Assembly (NCBI GenBank): GCA_018388625.1 | Contig: CP074402.1 | Location: forward strand, 2,976,001-3,040,000 | Reading direction: 5' to 3' | DNA: 64,000 bases | Source of the DNA: Nocardiopsis eucommiae | Lineage (GTDB): Bacteria > Actinomycetota > Actinomycetes > Streptosporangiales > Streptosporangiaceae | In this document: one piece after another, positions 8,200 through 15,107 of the stretch | Layout: the number at the start of each line of letters is the position of its first letter | Numbering within the stretch: position 1 is the first letter of the stretch | The notes under the pieces: generated by a model | Databases searched by the model: none | What the model was told of the DNA's origin: nothing | Seen by the model: the letters and a program-made list of their open reading frames with translations, nothing else | Program-made: the position numbers and the translations under genes

Positions 8200-8615
8200 C
8201 GGTTCTCCTGCTGCGTCTCCTCGGGGCTCACGATCGCCAGTCCTGGCACCTCTTGGGCGATGCGAGCGACGACCCGACGATGCCAGGAGGCAGGCCAAGT
8301 GCTGTCGGGTTCGCGCTCCCGGTACTGGCCGTCGTTGAGGTAGGTGAGCACGGTCGGCTCCGGGAGATCCATGAGCGCCTCCACCCCAGCGGTGACCGCC
8401 TGCGCGGTGACGGCCTCCATGCGCTCAACCTCCAGCCGGACACTGTCGGGGATGGGGTCACGTCCCTGTTCCCAGGAGCGGACGGTGCGCGCGTTGACAC
8501 CGAGCAGGTCCGCGAGCTCCTGGCCGGACAGGGCCAGCCATTCGCGCACCATCTTGAGTTCGACGCCCTTCATGCGTTCGTCTTCGGGCATGCCGGGCGG
8601 GTCGGTGTGATCCAT
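8196..8615 (-). CDS. XRE-like helix-turn-helix regulator (139 aa)
   Basis: Start ATG 8615 has GGAGGAT seven bases upstream. Residues 16-60 form an HTH (MVREWLALSGQELADLLGVNARTVRSWEQGRDPIP), close to antitoxin or phage repressor XRE domains. The rest is helical and unassigned. It leads the minus-strand unit with the coupled 290-aa gene. Likely a phage transcription regulator; target unknown. Confidence 0.75.
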   Translation of the reverse strand: MDHTDPPGMPEDERMKGVELKMVREWLALSGQELADLLGVNARTVRSWEQGRDPIPDSVRLEVERMEAVTAQAVTAGVEALMDLPEPTVLTYLNDGQYREREPDSTWPASWHRRVVARIAQEVPGLAIVSPEETQQENR

Positions 8616-8632
8616 GAATCCTCCAATGGGCA

Positions 8633-8658
8633 GGCCCCCGACGTGCAGGTCGGGGGCC
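8633..8658 (-). terminator. Terminator after the acidic protein gene
   Basis: GGCCCCCGAC / GTCGGGGGCC stem with loop GTGCAG, lying between the acidic gene (end 8672) and the HTH gene (start 8615), both on minus. Confidence 0.7.
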
Positions 8659-8671
8659 GTGATGTGCGGGG

Positions 8672-9280
8672 TCAGGCGCGTTCGACCGGGGCGTACAGAG
8701 CGTTGTCCGCGACGTCCCACGGGCCGGTGCGGGTCCACCCGGCCGCCTCCAGGGCCTTGTCTGCGGCGGCCTCGATGTCCTCCATGTCGGCGTCGGTGGT
8801 CGCGTCGGTCTCCACCGGGTCGAGTGCCAGGGTGTCGGTCATGTTGCCGTCGGTGTCGTTCTCGCCCACGGACACGTCGGTGTAGTCGCCAGCGACGACG
8901 TCGGATGCGGTTCCGACGGCCGCGGTGTAGCCGTGCTCGTGGCCGTAGTTCTCGGTGTCGGGGTCGTGCTGGTCGACGATCTCACCGAGGTCGATGCCCT
9001 GGATGATCTCAGCGATGTCGAGCTCGCCGTCCCAGTCCTGGTCGGTGGCGTAGTAGGGGCCATAGAACTCGTCCCCGGCGAGGGAAACGCTGGCGGGGAG
9101 GGCGGCGTTGATGGCGTTGCGGTAGGCGTCAACCATGTCGTCGAAGTGGTCGCCGTCCTGGAGGCGCTGGACCCACTCGGTGTCGCCGCCGGAGAGGTAG
9201 TCAAGGACGGTGCTCTCGACGGTCAGGTTGCCGCTGTCGCCGTGGTTGTTCCAGGTGCCGAAGCTGGTGGTGGTCGCCAT
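8672..9280 (-). CDS. Highly acidic hypothetical protein (202 aa)
   Basis: Start ATG 9280 (MATTTSFGTWNNHGDSGNL), RBS AAAGGGA. The protein is very rich in Asp and Glu (DADMEDIEAAADKALEAAGW; DQHDPDTENYGHEHG) with few basic residues. A conserved-looking core reads DAYRNAINAALP ... GDEFYGP. The charge profile is like DNA-mimic proteins such as ArdA or Ocr, but I see no ArdA motif. It is driven by a promoter with an embedded palindrome (9334-9363), so it is tightly controlled. Function unknown. Confidence 0.65.
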   Translation of the reverse strand: MATTTSFGTWNNHGDSGNLTVESTVLDYLSGGDTEWVQRLQDGDHFDDMVDAYRNAINAALPASVSLAGDEFYGPYYATDQDWDGELDIAEIIQGIDLGEIVDQHDPDTENYGHEHGYTAAVGTASDVVAGDYTDVSVGENDTDGNMTDTLALDPVETDATTDADMEDIEAAADKALEAAGWTRTGPWDVADNALYAPVERA

Positions 9281-9333
9281 GATCCGAGTCCCTTTCGGAG
9301 TGGGCCGGGGCTGTTCCCCTTGCCGCTGACACG

Positions 9334-9363
9334 ACAGTAGCACCCTAATTTGGGGTGTGACAA
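9334..9363 (-). promoter_or_regulatory. Promoter with operator inside the spacer
   Basis: On the minus strand -35 TTGTCA (9358-9363) and -10 TACTGT (9334-9339) are 18 bp apart. The spacer holds a near-perfect palindrome CACCCTAATTTGGGGTG (9341-9357). A repressor bound here would block RNA polymerase at the acidic gene 8672-9280. Confidence 0.65.
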
Positions 9364-9696
9364 GTGGATCAGGGAAAGAAGTCCCTGACATGCGAAAACC
9401 CCCGCCACCTGGATTGGTAGCGGGGGCCGGTCCGGCTCACCTCGCGGCGCTCTTCCCCGCCGGACCGTCCTGCTGCGCGTATCACCTGATGCGGCGGAGG
9501 GGGCGCGCTGTCCCCTGTGGTGTCGCCGGGCGTCACCCCGGGGTCCGGTCACCACCCGGACCACCAGCCCTCTCGGGACTGGAAGCTTGGTGGGGTCGGG
9601 AGTTGCACCTCCCGACCCCCGCCGCCACTCCCCTCATGGATTGAGTGTCGGCGTCTGGTCCCGCACGCCCGCCTCGGGGCCCGGACGTGCGGGGGT
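9364..9696. other. Structured GC-rich region without a convincing gene
   Basis: No reading frame here has a credible start and composition. It holds several stems: CCCCCGC/GCGGGGG near 9405-9432, GGGGTCGGGAG/CTCCCGACCCC (9592-9602 and 9609-9619), and a CCGCACG/CGTGCGG stem (about 9660-9694) that would terminate the minus gene ending at 9697. A structured untranslated or non-coding RNA is possible. Confidence 0.35.
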
Positions 9697-9855
9697 CTAC
9701 TGGTCGTCGGGGTGCGTGAGGCCCGTGGAACCGAACGGACCACCACCGAGATGGGGCGCGGGCCCGTACTTCTCCTCGTCCGCGAGCTCCTGCTTGACGC
9801 GCACGCCCTGGAGGCGGTGCAGCTCCTCCTCGCGAGGGGTGAGATCGTCGGTCAC
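9697..9855 (-). CDS. Small hypothetical protein (52 aa)
   Basis: GTG start 9855 with GAGGAGG upstream; TDDLTPREEELHRLQGVRVK begins a charged helical peptide ending FGSTGLTHPDDQ. Its start overlaps the stop of the upstream gene by 4 bases, so it is coupled. Unknown function. Confidence 0.6.
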   Translation of the reverse strand: MTDDLTPREEELHRLQGVRVKQELADEEKYGPAPHLGGGPFGSTGLTHPDDQ

Positions 9856-10226
9856 AGCGGCCTCCTCGGACCCGGAGCGCGCTGAGCCCACGTACCGGGG
9901 TTTCTCATCCGCTCCTCCAGCTCGACGGGGGAGTCGCACATCAGCGTCGGCTCAACATCGTCAACCCGGGCGGTAGCCATCCACGACCCGCCCTGGGACC
10001 GCCACACCACCCACTCCCGGCGCCAGCGCTTCGTCAGCCGCTTCAGCTCAGCGATCTCCAGCCGGTCAAGGAGACGCTCCACGGTCGCCGCGACCACGAG
10101 GTCGGTGACGTCGTCGTGGGACGCCACCCACTGCCCCGGGTCGCCGGCGTGTGTGACGTGCCAGCGCGGGTAGTCCGCTGCGATCCGCTCGTAGGCGGAC
10201 CCTGTGTCCACTGCGCTCACCGTCAT
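9852..10226 (-). CDS. Hypothetical protein (124 aa)
   Basis: MTVSAVDTGSAYERIAADYP start, RBS GGTGAGG. The centre (ATVERLLDRLEIAELKRLTKRWRREW) is a helical, basic stretch, and the C-terminus is Arg/Pro-rich. It is divergent from the XRE gene at 10332. No family recognised. Confidence 0.6.
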   Translation of the reverse strand: MTVSAVDTGSAYERIAADYPRWHVTHAGDPGQWVASHDDVTDLVVAATVERLLDRLEIAELKRLTKRWRREWVVWRSQGGSWMATARVDDVEPTLMCDSPVELEERMRNPGTWAQRAPGPRRPL

Positions 10227-10331
10227 CGCCTCACCCGAATCAGCTGCTCTGTACTGTGGTTATGACGCTACGGACCGCCGTGCGACCGGACCACGGACCG
10301 GGAGTACGAGTCACCCCCTCGGAGAACCCCC

Positions 10332-11477
10332 ATGGCCAAGCGCTCTCTCACCCCAACCCGGACTGTCGGTCAGGGTTCGCCTTCTCGGGTTGACGCGGAC
10401 CGGGAGGGGAGGGTGTCGGGGTACGTCCTCAAGACCATCCGACAGACGGTCGGTCTCACCCAGGAGCAGCTCGCAGAACGTGCCCGCGTGGATGTGTCGA
10501 CGCTCCAGGGCTGGGAGTCGGGGCGGCGCCCGCTGATGGCCATCTCCGCAGGCGCGTACCTCAAGCTCCGCCACCTCCTTCACCGGCTGGGTGCGTCACC
10601 GAAGCTTCTCGCTCAGTTGGACACCGGGATGGAAGCGGACCGGTTCATCGGGTACGTGATGGCCGCGGACGGGCCGATCGACCTGGAGAACCACCCGCTC
10701 GCGACGTGGGTGATCACGAGGCCCTTCACAGAGCTGGTGGCGTGGCCGTTCACGGGGGACGTCCCGAACCAACTGAAGGAAGTCGCACCGCTACGTCGCC
10801 GTGGCCCGTCGGGGTCTGGACCGGACATGGGCGCGGACGAGCGCCGCCACATGGTGTCGCACCTCCAGGCGGCTGCGGAGCAGGCCGCGAAGGACTCCGT
10901 CGAGGGTGCGCTGTTGAGGAGGCAGGCGCACTACGTGGCCGGGTTCGACAAGAGCTCGGAGACCGTCGAGTGGCTGGCGGTGATGCAGCGCGCAGAGCAA
11001 CGCCGTCTCGGTTCGGAGGTGGAGTGGACGCCGTCGTGGGCGGTGGTGCGTTCGGGGGCGCACACGCTCGCGCGCACCGGGGACGAGGAGGCGCTGCCGT
11101 CGTTCATCGACGTTCACATCAGCACGGACGCCTGCGAGATCGCGAACCTCAACTACTGGGCGTACTGGCTGGGAGAGGTGACGGATCCGCAGCTCGCGGA
11201 CACTTTCATGGTCGAGCTCGACGTCGACTCCTGGCACGGCGACCGCCTGCTCAAGCACCTCATGGGCCGACTCACCCCCGACAACGTGTACGTGGACGTC
11301 GTCTGCCACACCCTGTGGGCGCTGATTATCCGCAAACCGGGGCTACTGACGAAGAAGATCGCGGACGACCTGGTGGCCTCGGTCGGTCGGATGCTGTCGG
11401 AGGCCTCCATTTCACCCCAGTCGAAGCGTGAGTTGGAGGAAGTGTCCTACGCTCTTCGGACGGTTCAACGGCGCTAG
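10332..11477 (+). CDS. XRE-family regulator with large C-terminal domain (381 aa)
   Basis: Residues 35-80 hold the HTH (LKTIRQTVGLTQEQLAERAR, then TLQGWESGRRPL). The remaining 300 residues are mostly helical and have no domain I can name, like many Streptomyces XRE regulators with a sensor or effector half. RBS CGGAG before ATG. The gene ends 11 bases before an HD-domain hydrolase gene with the same orientation, and the two likely form a functional pair. Confidence 0.75.
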   Translation: MAKRSLTPTRTVGQGSPSRVDADREGRVSGYVLKTIRQTVGLTQEQLAERARVDVSTLQGWESGRRPLMAISAGAYLKLRHLLHRLGASPKLLAQLDTGMEADRFIGYVMAADGPIDLENHPLATWVITRPFTELVAWPFTGDVPNQLKEVAPLRRRGPSGSGPDMGADERRHMVSHLQAAAEQAAKDSVEGALLRRQAHYVAGFDKSSETVEWLAVMQRAEQRRLGSEVEWTPSWAVVRSGAHTLARTGDEEALPSFIDVHISTDACEIANLNYWAYWLGEVTDPQLADTFMVELDVDSWHGDRLLKHLMGRLTPDNVYVDVVCHTLWALIIRKPGLLTKKIADDLVASVGRMLSEASISPQSKRELEEVSYALRTVQRR

Positions 11478-11488
11478 GAAGGCCTTCC

Positions 11489-12070
11489 ATGGGTGAGCAG
11501 CAGGACGTGCGGGCACTGGACTACCTGTACGAGGCGGGTCTTCTCAAGCGGTACAAGCGCACAGGGTGGGTGGTCGCTGGCGTCCCGGATCCGGAGTCGA
11601 TCGCGGACCACTCGCACCGCACCGCGATCGTCGCCGCCGTGATCGCTGAGCTCGAAGGCGCCAGCGCCGAAAGGGCCGCGTTCCTGGCCCTGTTCCATGA
11701 CACCCAGGAGACGCGGCTGACGGATATCCCGTACATCGGGAAGCGGTACCTCAAGGCGTCCTCGAACGCGGAGGTGACCGCGGATCAGACGGTGGGGATG
11801 CCGGAAGGTCTCGCCCGGCTGATCGGTGGCGCGGAAGCGGAGTACGAGGCGAAAGAGTCCGCTGAGGCGCGGTGCGCGAAGGACGCCGACAAACTCGAAT
11901 GCCTCCTCCAGGCTGTGGAGTACCGGGACCAGGCGGACACGCAGGCGTGGATCGACACGTCGTTGGCGGCGCTGAAGACCGACAGCGCGCAGAGGCTGGC
12001 GAAGCTGGCCCTGGACCGGTCGCCGTTGGCGTGGATGCACGAGGCGCGGGACTCGAAACCCCCGAAGTAG
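11489..12070 (+). CDS. HD-domain phosphohydrolase, YfbR-like 5'-deoxynucleotidase
   Basis: 193 residues with the metal-binding HD signature: His in ADHSHRTAIVAAVIAE, His-Asp in ALFHDTQETRLTDIP, and a distal Asp in AKDADKLECLLQAVEY. This pattern and length match YfbR/HDDC2-type nucleotidases that remove phosphate from dNMPs. RBS AGGAAGG before ATG 11489. Coupled in order to the XRE gene. In a prophage it could adjust nucleotide pools during infection; that is inference. Confidence 0.8.
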   Translation: MGEQQDVRALDYLYEAGLLKRYKRTGWVVAGVPDPESIADHSHRTAIVAAVIAELEGASAERAAFLALFHDTQETRLTDIPYIGKRYLKASSNAEVTADQTVGMPEGLARLIGGAEAEYEAKESAEARCAKDADKLECLLQAVEYRDQADTQAWIDTSLAALKTDSAQRLAKLALDRSPLAWMHEARDSKPPK

Positions 12071-12083
12071 CCGGACATGCGGA

Positions 12084-12109
12084 CGGGCCCCGCCGTGTGG
12101 TGGGGCCCG
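12084..12109. terminator. Bidirectional terminator
   Basis: CGGGCCCC / GGGGCCCG with a 10-base loop, placed between the converging HD gene (stop 12070) and the minus gene ending at 12123. Confidence 0.75.
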
Positions 12110-12122
12110 CCTGTGTGAGGGG

Positions 12123-12383
12123 TCAGAACAGGTGCTGGAAGTACGGGCTGATCCTCAGGCCCGCACGTCGCGCGAACTCGGTCAGGCTGATCACGCCATC
12201 AAGTTCGGGGTCGTCGTCGGTGTCGAACTCGGCGAGAGTGTCCCGGTCCTCGTCCTGGACAGTTCCGAGGCCGTGGCGGAATCGGAGGTAGAGGTATTCG
12301 TCGCCGTCGGTCCAGGCGTTCCATTGGGTGGGGCAGCCGTAGCTGGTTTGCTCGGCTCGGGCGATGGTGATGTGGCTGCTCAC
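12123..12383 (-). CDS. Hypothetical phage protein (86 aa)
   Basis: GTG start 12383 (SSHITIARAEQTSYGCPTQW) overlaps the stop of the preceding gene. Aromatic and acidic, no motif recognised. It is the last of four small minus-strand genes (13229 to 12123) that share the operator at 13269-13292. Confidence 0.6.
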   Translation of the reverse strand: MSSHITIARAEQTSYGCPTQWNAWTDGDEYLYLRFRHGLGTVQDEDRDTLAEFDTDDDPELDGVISLTEFARRAGLRISPYFQHLF

Positions 12384-12601
12384 GTGTCCTCCTTGGCGAT
12401 GTCGCGGGCCTTCTGCTGCCGGGCGGCCATCCACCGCGATCCGAGGATGAGGTGGGCGATCTCGTCGGTGTTGTCGGCCAGCGTGAGGCCCTGGTGGCGC
12501 GCGCTCCACAGGACGTGCACGAGCGCGGTGTGGTCGGACTCCCAGGGGTCGAACGGGGGCTGGGTGCCGTACTGGAAGGTGTCATTGTCGGGTCGGGCCA
12601 T
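12380..12601 (-). CDS. Hypothetical phage protein (73 aa)
   Basis: MARPDNDTFQYGTQPPFDPW start with RBS GAGGAGA. The C-terminus is helical (HLILGSRWMAARQQKARDIA). Stop overlaps the next start (GTG 12383). Unknown function. Confidence 0.6.
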   Translation of the reverse strand: MARPDNDTFQYGTQPPFDPWESDHTALVHVLWSARHQGLTLADNTDEIAHLILGSRWMAARQQKARDIAKEDT

Positions 12602-12630
12602 GGTGTCTCCTCGGTATTGTGGTCGCGGGT

Positions 12631-12653
12631 CGCCCCTGATTCGAGCAGGGGCG
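12631..12653 (-). terminator. Short hairpin between small minus genes
   Basis: CGCCCCTG / CAGGGGCG stem. It separates the 110-aa gene (end 12672) from the 73-aa gene and may lower expression of the distal two genes. Confidence 0.5.
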
Positions 12654-12671
12654 GCCTTCTGCGTGCAGGGG

Positions 12672-13004
12672 TCAGAATCGCTCCGCCATCTGCATGAGCC
12701 GCTCAGGGTCCGTGGTGCGGATCTCCTCCACCCGGGCCTGAGCCTGCCGGATCTCCAGGTCGCGGACACGCTCGACCGCGGTGGGGGTGCCGGACACGCC
12801 GATCGTCCCGCCTCCGTGCGACGTGACCGTGTACCCGAAGTCCTCCATGTGGCGGGCCAGCAGGTCACCGTTGGGTCCGGCGTACATGAGCCATTCGGTG
12901 GGGTGGGTGTCGCCGTGCGGGGTGTAGGGGGCTCCTGCGGGTTCGTGGCCGAGAAAGTCGCGGGCGACGTACTTCATGTAGTTGACGGTGTTGTGGGCGA
13001 GCAT
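12672..13004 (-). CDS. Hypothetical phage protein (110 aa)
   Basis: ATG 13004 with GAAGGAG upstream. Begins MLAHNTVNYMKYVARDFLGH; the middle is Gly/His-rich and the C-terminus a coiled-coil-like helix (VERVRDLEIRQAQARVEEI). No family recognised. Confidence 0.6.
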   Translation of the reverse strand: MLAHNTVNYMKYVARDFLGHEPAGAPYTPHGDTHPTEWLMYAGPNGDLLARHMEDFGYTVTSHGGGTIGVSGTPTAVERVRDLEIRQAQARVEEIRTTDPERLMQMAERF

Positions 13005-13019
13005 CGGGGGCTCCTTCGT

Positions 13020-13229
13020 TCAGCTGGTGATGCTGGCGGGCCTGTGCTCCAAGCGGAGCGGGCCCCACTGGTTGGCCACGGCCTTGATGGGCTGTCCGGT
13101 CTGCCCGGGGTCGTAGCTGGCGTTGATGCCGTACAGGTGGGTGGGGTGCGCCTCGGACGCGTACACGAACCACAGCTCGTCGTCGGCGTCGCGGACGAGG
13201 TCGCCAGCGCGCGGGGCGTAGGTGGGCAC
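13020..13229 (-). CDS. Hypothetical small protein (69 aa)
   Basis: GTG start 13229 with CGAGGA upstream. Begins MPTYAPRAGDLVRDADDELW, a pattern like a small SH3-type barrel (GDLVRD ... LWFVY). First gene after the palindromic operator at 13269. Function unknown. Confidence 0.55.
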   Translation of the reverse strand: MPTYAPRAGDLVRDADDELWFVYASEAHPTHLYGINASYDPGQTGQPIKAVANQWGPLRLEHRPASITS

Positions 13230-13268
13230 GGGGGTTCCTCGGGGGTTCGTTGTTCCTATTTTACCCGA

Positions 13269-13292
13269 TCACAGGTGGTTAACCACCTGTGA
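13269..13292. promoter_or_regulatory. Perfect 24-bp palindromic operator
   Basis: Left half TCACAGGTGGTT, right half its exact complement; the core is GGTGGTTAACCACC. On the minus strand a -10 TAAAAT lies directly downstream, so the site overlaps the -35 region of the 13229 to 12123 unit. A second core copy at 13322-13335 precedes the small RHH-like gene at 13351, which suggests autoregulation. Confidence 0.75.
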
Positions 13293-13321
13293 CTTGACCT
13301 CAGTATGCCCCAGCTAGACAA

Positions 13322-13335
13322 GGTGGTCAACCACC
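13322..13335. promoter_or_regulatory. Second operator copy (GGTGGTCAACCACC)
   Basis: One base differs from the perfect core at 13274-13287. It lies 15 bases upstream of the ATG at 13351. The spacing between the two core centres is about 48 bp, compatible with cooperative binding. Confidence 0.65.
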
Positions 13336-13350
13336 CCTCACAATGGGCCC

Positions 13351-13551
13351 ATGGCCAACCAGCACAAGCACAAACTCCGGGGAGTCCGGAACACCCCCGA
13401 CTACCTGTGGGACGACCTCGACACAGGCGCGAAGTCCATCGGGGAAGACCGCAGCTCGATCACCCGGCAGCTCTGGGAAGCATGGCTCGGGTACCCCGGC
13501 GCGCAGTGGCCGCCAGCGCCCTCGAAGGGCGGGGAGCGAGAAGAGAAGTAG
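13351..13551 (+). CDS. Small RHH-like DNA-binding protein (66 aa), probable autorepressor
   Basis: The stretch LRGVRNTPDYLWDDLD, then SSITRQLWEAWL, fits a ribbon-helix-helix (Arc/MetJ/CopG) layout: a short beta strand, helix, turn, helix. It begins 15 bases after an operator copy and is divergent from the minus-strand unit with the perfect palindrome. No good RBS, so it may be translated from a short leader. RHH assignment is from pattern only. Confidence 0.6.
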   Translation: MANQHKHKLRGVRNTPDYLWDDLDTGAKSIGEDRSSITRQLWEAWLGYPGAQWPPAPSKGGEREEK

Positions 13552-13634
13552 CCCTGGAAGCCCCTGCTCGCACCGTTTTCTGGTCCTCTGGAACTGGTGC
13601 GAAGCAGGCTCGGGCCCTACAGTCCAAAACAAGC

Positions 13635-13669
13635 AAGCCCGACCGGCGCCGTTGGCGCCGGTCGGGCTT
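13635..13669 (+). terminator. Strong intrinsic terminator
   Basis: AAGCCCGACCGGCGCC, loop GTT, GGCGCCGGTCGGGCTT, then TCCCC: a perfect 16-bp stem ending the 13351-13551 transcript. Confidence 0.85.
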
Positions 13670-13722
13670 TCCCCTCAAAGGGGAGATAAAAGGGCAACTC
13701 GCACTAAATGCATATGATTAAG

Positions 13723-13733
13723 TTGCAACCCCT
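13723..13733. promoter_or_regulatory. TTGCAACCCC motif, copy 1
   Basis: TTGCAACCCCT downstream of the 67-aa HTH gene. The same decamer recurs inside the nested palindrome at 14458-14495 upstream of the same unit, suggesting a site for one regulator. Two copies only. Confidence 0.3.
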
Positions 13734-13776
13734 CGCACGGGCGATGAAGCACCCACGGTAGCAGCGTTTCGGCCGG

Positions 13777-13980
13777 CTAGTCGAGTTCCCGCCCGCGCTC
13801 CACGAGGTTCTGCACCTTGCCGCGAGACAAGCCAACCTCCCCGGCGATTTTCCCGTAAGACCAACCAGCCTCGTTCAGCTTCGCGAGAGCACGCGCCCGA
13901 GCATCCCCGTGCTTCTTGAGCTCGGCCTGAGCCGCTTCACTTCGGGTAGTCGCTTCGTTGTACTCGTCCAGGGGATTCAC
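13777..13980 (-). CDS. Small helix-turn-helix protein (67 aa)
   Basis: GTG start 13980 overlaps the TGA of the preceding gene (GTGA). The N-terminal helix is charged (EATTRSEAAQAELKKHGDAR), and residues 38-60 form an HTH (GWSYGKIAGEVGLSRGKVQNL). Likely a DNA-binding co-regulator of the unit that starts at 14447. Confidence 0.7.
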   Translation of the reverse strand: MNPLDEYNEATTRSEAAQAELKKHGDARARALAKLNEAGWSYGKIAGEVGLSRGKVQNLVERGRELD

Positions 13981-14447
13981 TCAGTCTCCTCGTTAGCGGC
14001 GCGCTCGATCAGCTCGGGGATGGTGATGGTCTCGATGACGCGGACAGGGACTGCCAGCGGTTCACCGTCGCATCCCTCTCCGCTGTACTCGCCTTCGAAG
14101 ACGAGCACGTTGCCCATGTCGGGGGTGAGGGTGACGTGCTGCTGCTCGAAGTAGCCGACCAGGTCAGCGGCGCTCCAGGTGCAGGAGTATCCGCGGTCGC
14201 AGTCGATGAAGCCGGTGCCGTCGCAGTCGCTGCACTCGGTGATGTAGCCGTCTTCGCAGTGGTAGCAGCCCGCGCCGTCGCAGCTCTCGTGAACCTCGGG
14301 AGCCTGGTCGCCAACACCATCGCAGGCGGTGCAGGTGTAGGCGGAGCCGTCTTCCGTGAACTCCGAACCCCAGGGGGCGGACCAGGCACTGTCAGCGCTG
14401 AATGGTCGGGTGCTGGAGTGGAGGCGGTAGAACGTCTGCGTCGTCAT
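13977..14447 (-). CDS. DnaJ-type zinc-finger (CxxC repeat) phage protein (156 aa)
   Basis: Residues 38-90 contain Cys-rich repeats spaced like a DnaJ central domain: CTACDGVG, CDGAGCYHC, CSDCDGTG, then C in DCDRGYSC. There is no J domain, so it is not a chaperone DnaJ. Such free zinc modules occur in phages and may mediate protein or nucleic acid contacts. The C-terminus is beta-rich. Start ATG 14447 with GAGGAC; promoter region at 14458 holds a nested palindrome. Confidence 0.7.
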   Translation of the reverse strand: MTTQTFYRLHSSTRPFSADSAWSAPWGSEFTEDGSAYTCTACDGVGDQAPEVHESCDGAGCYHCEDGYITECSDCDGTGFIDCDRGYSCTWSAADLVGYFEQQHVTLTPDMGNVLVFEGEYSGEGCDGEPLAVPVRVIETITIPELIERAANEETE

Positions 14448-14457
14448 GTCCTCAGTA

Positions 14458-14495
14458 TGCATCCCCCTGGTTGCATTGCAACCCCCGGGGATGCA
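14458..14495. promoter_or_regulatory. Nested palindrome upstream of the zinc-finger/HTH unit
   Basis: Outer arms TGCATCCCC (14458-14466) and GGGGATGCA (14487-14495), inner near-palindrome TTGCATTGCAA (14471-14481). It lies 11 bases upstream of the ATG 14447 on minus and so overlaps the promoter. Likely operator, possibly for the 67-aa HTH protein. Confidence 0.6.
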
Positions 14496-14544
14496 AAGAT
14501 GGGGAGTGCCAGACACGGACGCCCGCGAGAACTAGGTTCGCCCC

Positions 14545-14859
14545 ATGGACAACAGCGACTACCTGCCAGAAGAAGGCCCCGACTACGGCCCTGTCACCTT
14601 CAGCCCCGACCCCCTCTACAAGGCCACCGGGGAAGAGATCCGCGTAGGCGGCCGACTCGTCGGGCGGCTCCGGCGCACCAGCAGCGGCTCCTATATCGGC
14701 GTCGCGACCATCAGCAACCTGTCCGTCGTCGGAGACCTCTCCCCAACTGGTCCCGGCTCACAGGACACGTTCCGCAAGACCACCCGGTCCGACGCAATTC
14801 GGACAATCCTCAAGCAGGCTTTCGAGGATCTTGCGAATGAAAGAAGGGACCGATCATAG
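14545..14859 (+). CDS. Hypothetical protein (104 aa), leaderless
   Basis: MDNSDYLPEEGPDYGPVTF start. A -10 like TAGGTT lies six bases before the ATG and no RBS exists, so the mRNA is probably leaderless. The protein has a beta-rich centre (GGRLVGRLRRTSSGSYIG) and a helical end (TRSDAIRTILKQAFEDLAN). Unknown function. Confidence 0.55.
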   Translation: MDNSDYLPEEGPDYGPVTFSPDPLYKATGEEIRVGGRLVGRLRRTSSGSYIGVATISNLSVVGDLSPTGPGSQDTFRKTTRSDAIRTILKQAFEDLANERRDRS

Positions 14860-14940
14860 GGCCGGGCCTGCGGCAGGGGTTCTGGGTCCTGCTTTTGGCT
14901 ACTCCGACCGGGTAGAATGACCCGTATAACCACATAAAGC

Positions 14941-14976
14941 GAGCCCGCCGGGTGCTGGTAACACCACGACGGGCTC
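14941..14976 (+). terminator. Hairpin in the leader of the initiator-like gene
   Basis: GAGCCCG / CGGGCTC outer stem. A TAGAAT -10 hexamer lies about 25 bases upstream, so the hairpin sits in the transcript leader and could attenuate the 15015-16252 genes. No T-tract follows. Confidence 0.45.
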
Positions 14977-15014
14977 TGACCACCTACCTGCACACACAGG
15001 AAAGGCGGCTAGGC

Positions 15015-15107
15015 ATGAAGCTTAGCTACATGGTAGCTCGTACCCGAAACCGGGTCGCTACCCCGCGAGTCACAACGTCGTACCTCCCCCAGGGAGGCGC
15101 GCGATGA
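15015..15107 (+). CDS. Short coupled ORF (30 aa) before the initiator-like gene
   Basis: ATG 15015 with GGAAAGGCGG upstream; begins MKLSYMVARTRNRVATPRVT, strongly basic. Its stop (TGA 15105-15107) overlaps the ATG 15104 of the next gene (ATGA), so translation is coupled. It may set the expression level of the initiator, as replication leader ORFs do in plasmids; that is inference. Confidence 0.5.
   Translation: MKLSYMVARTRNRVATPRVTTSYLPQGGAR

Noticed and set aside
7453-8885. Plus-strand frames opposite the HTH and 290-aa genes
   Set aside because: Complement shadows. The minus-strand genes have RBS, coupling and an HTH motif.
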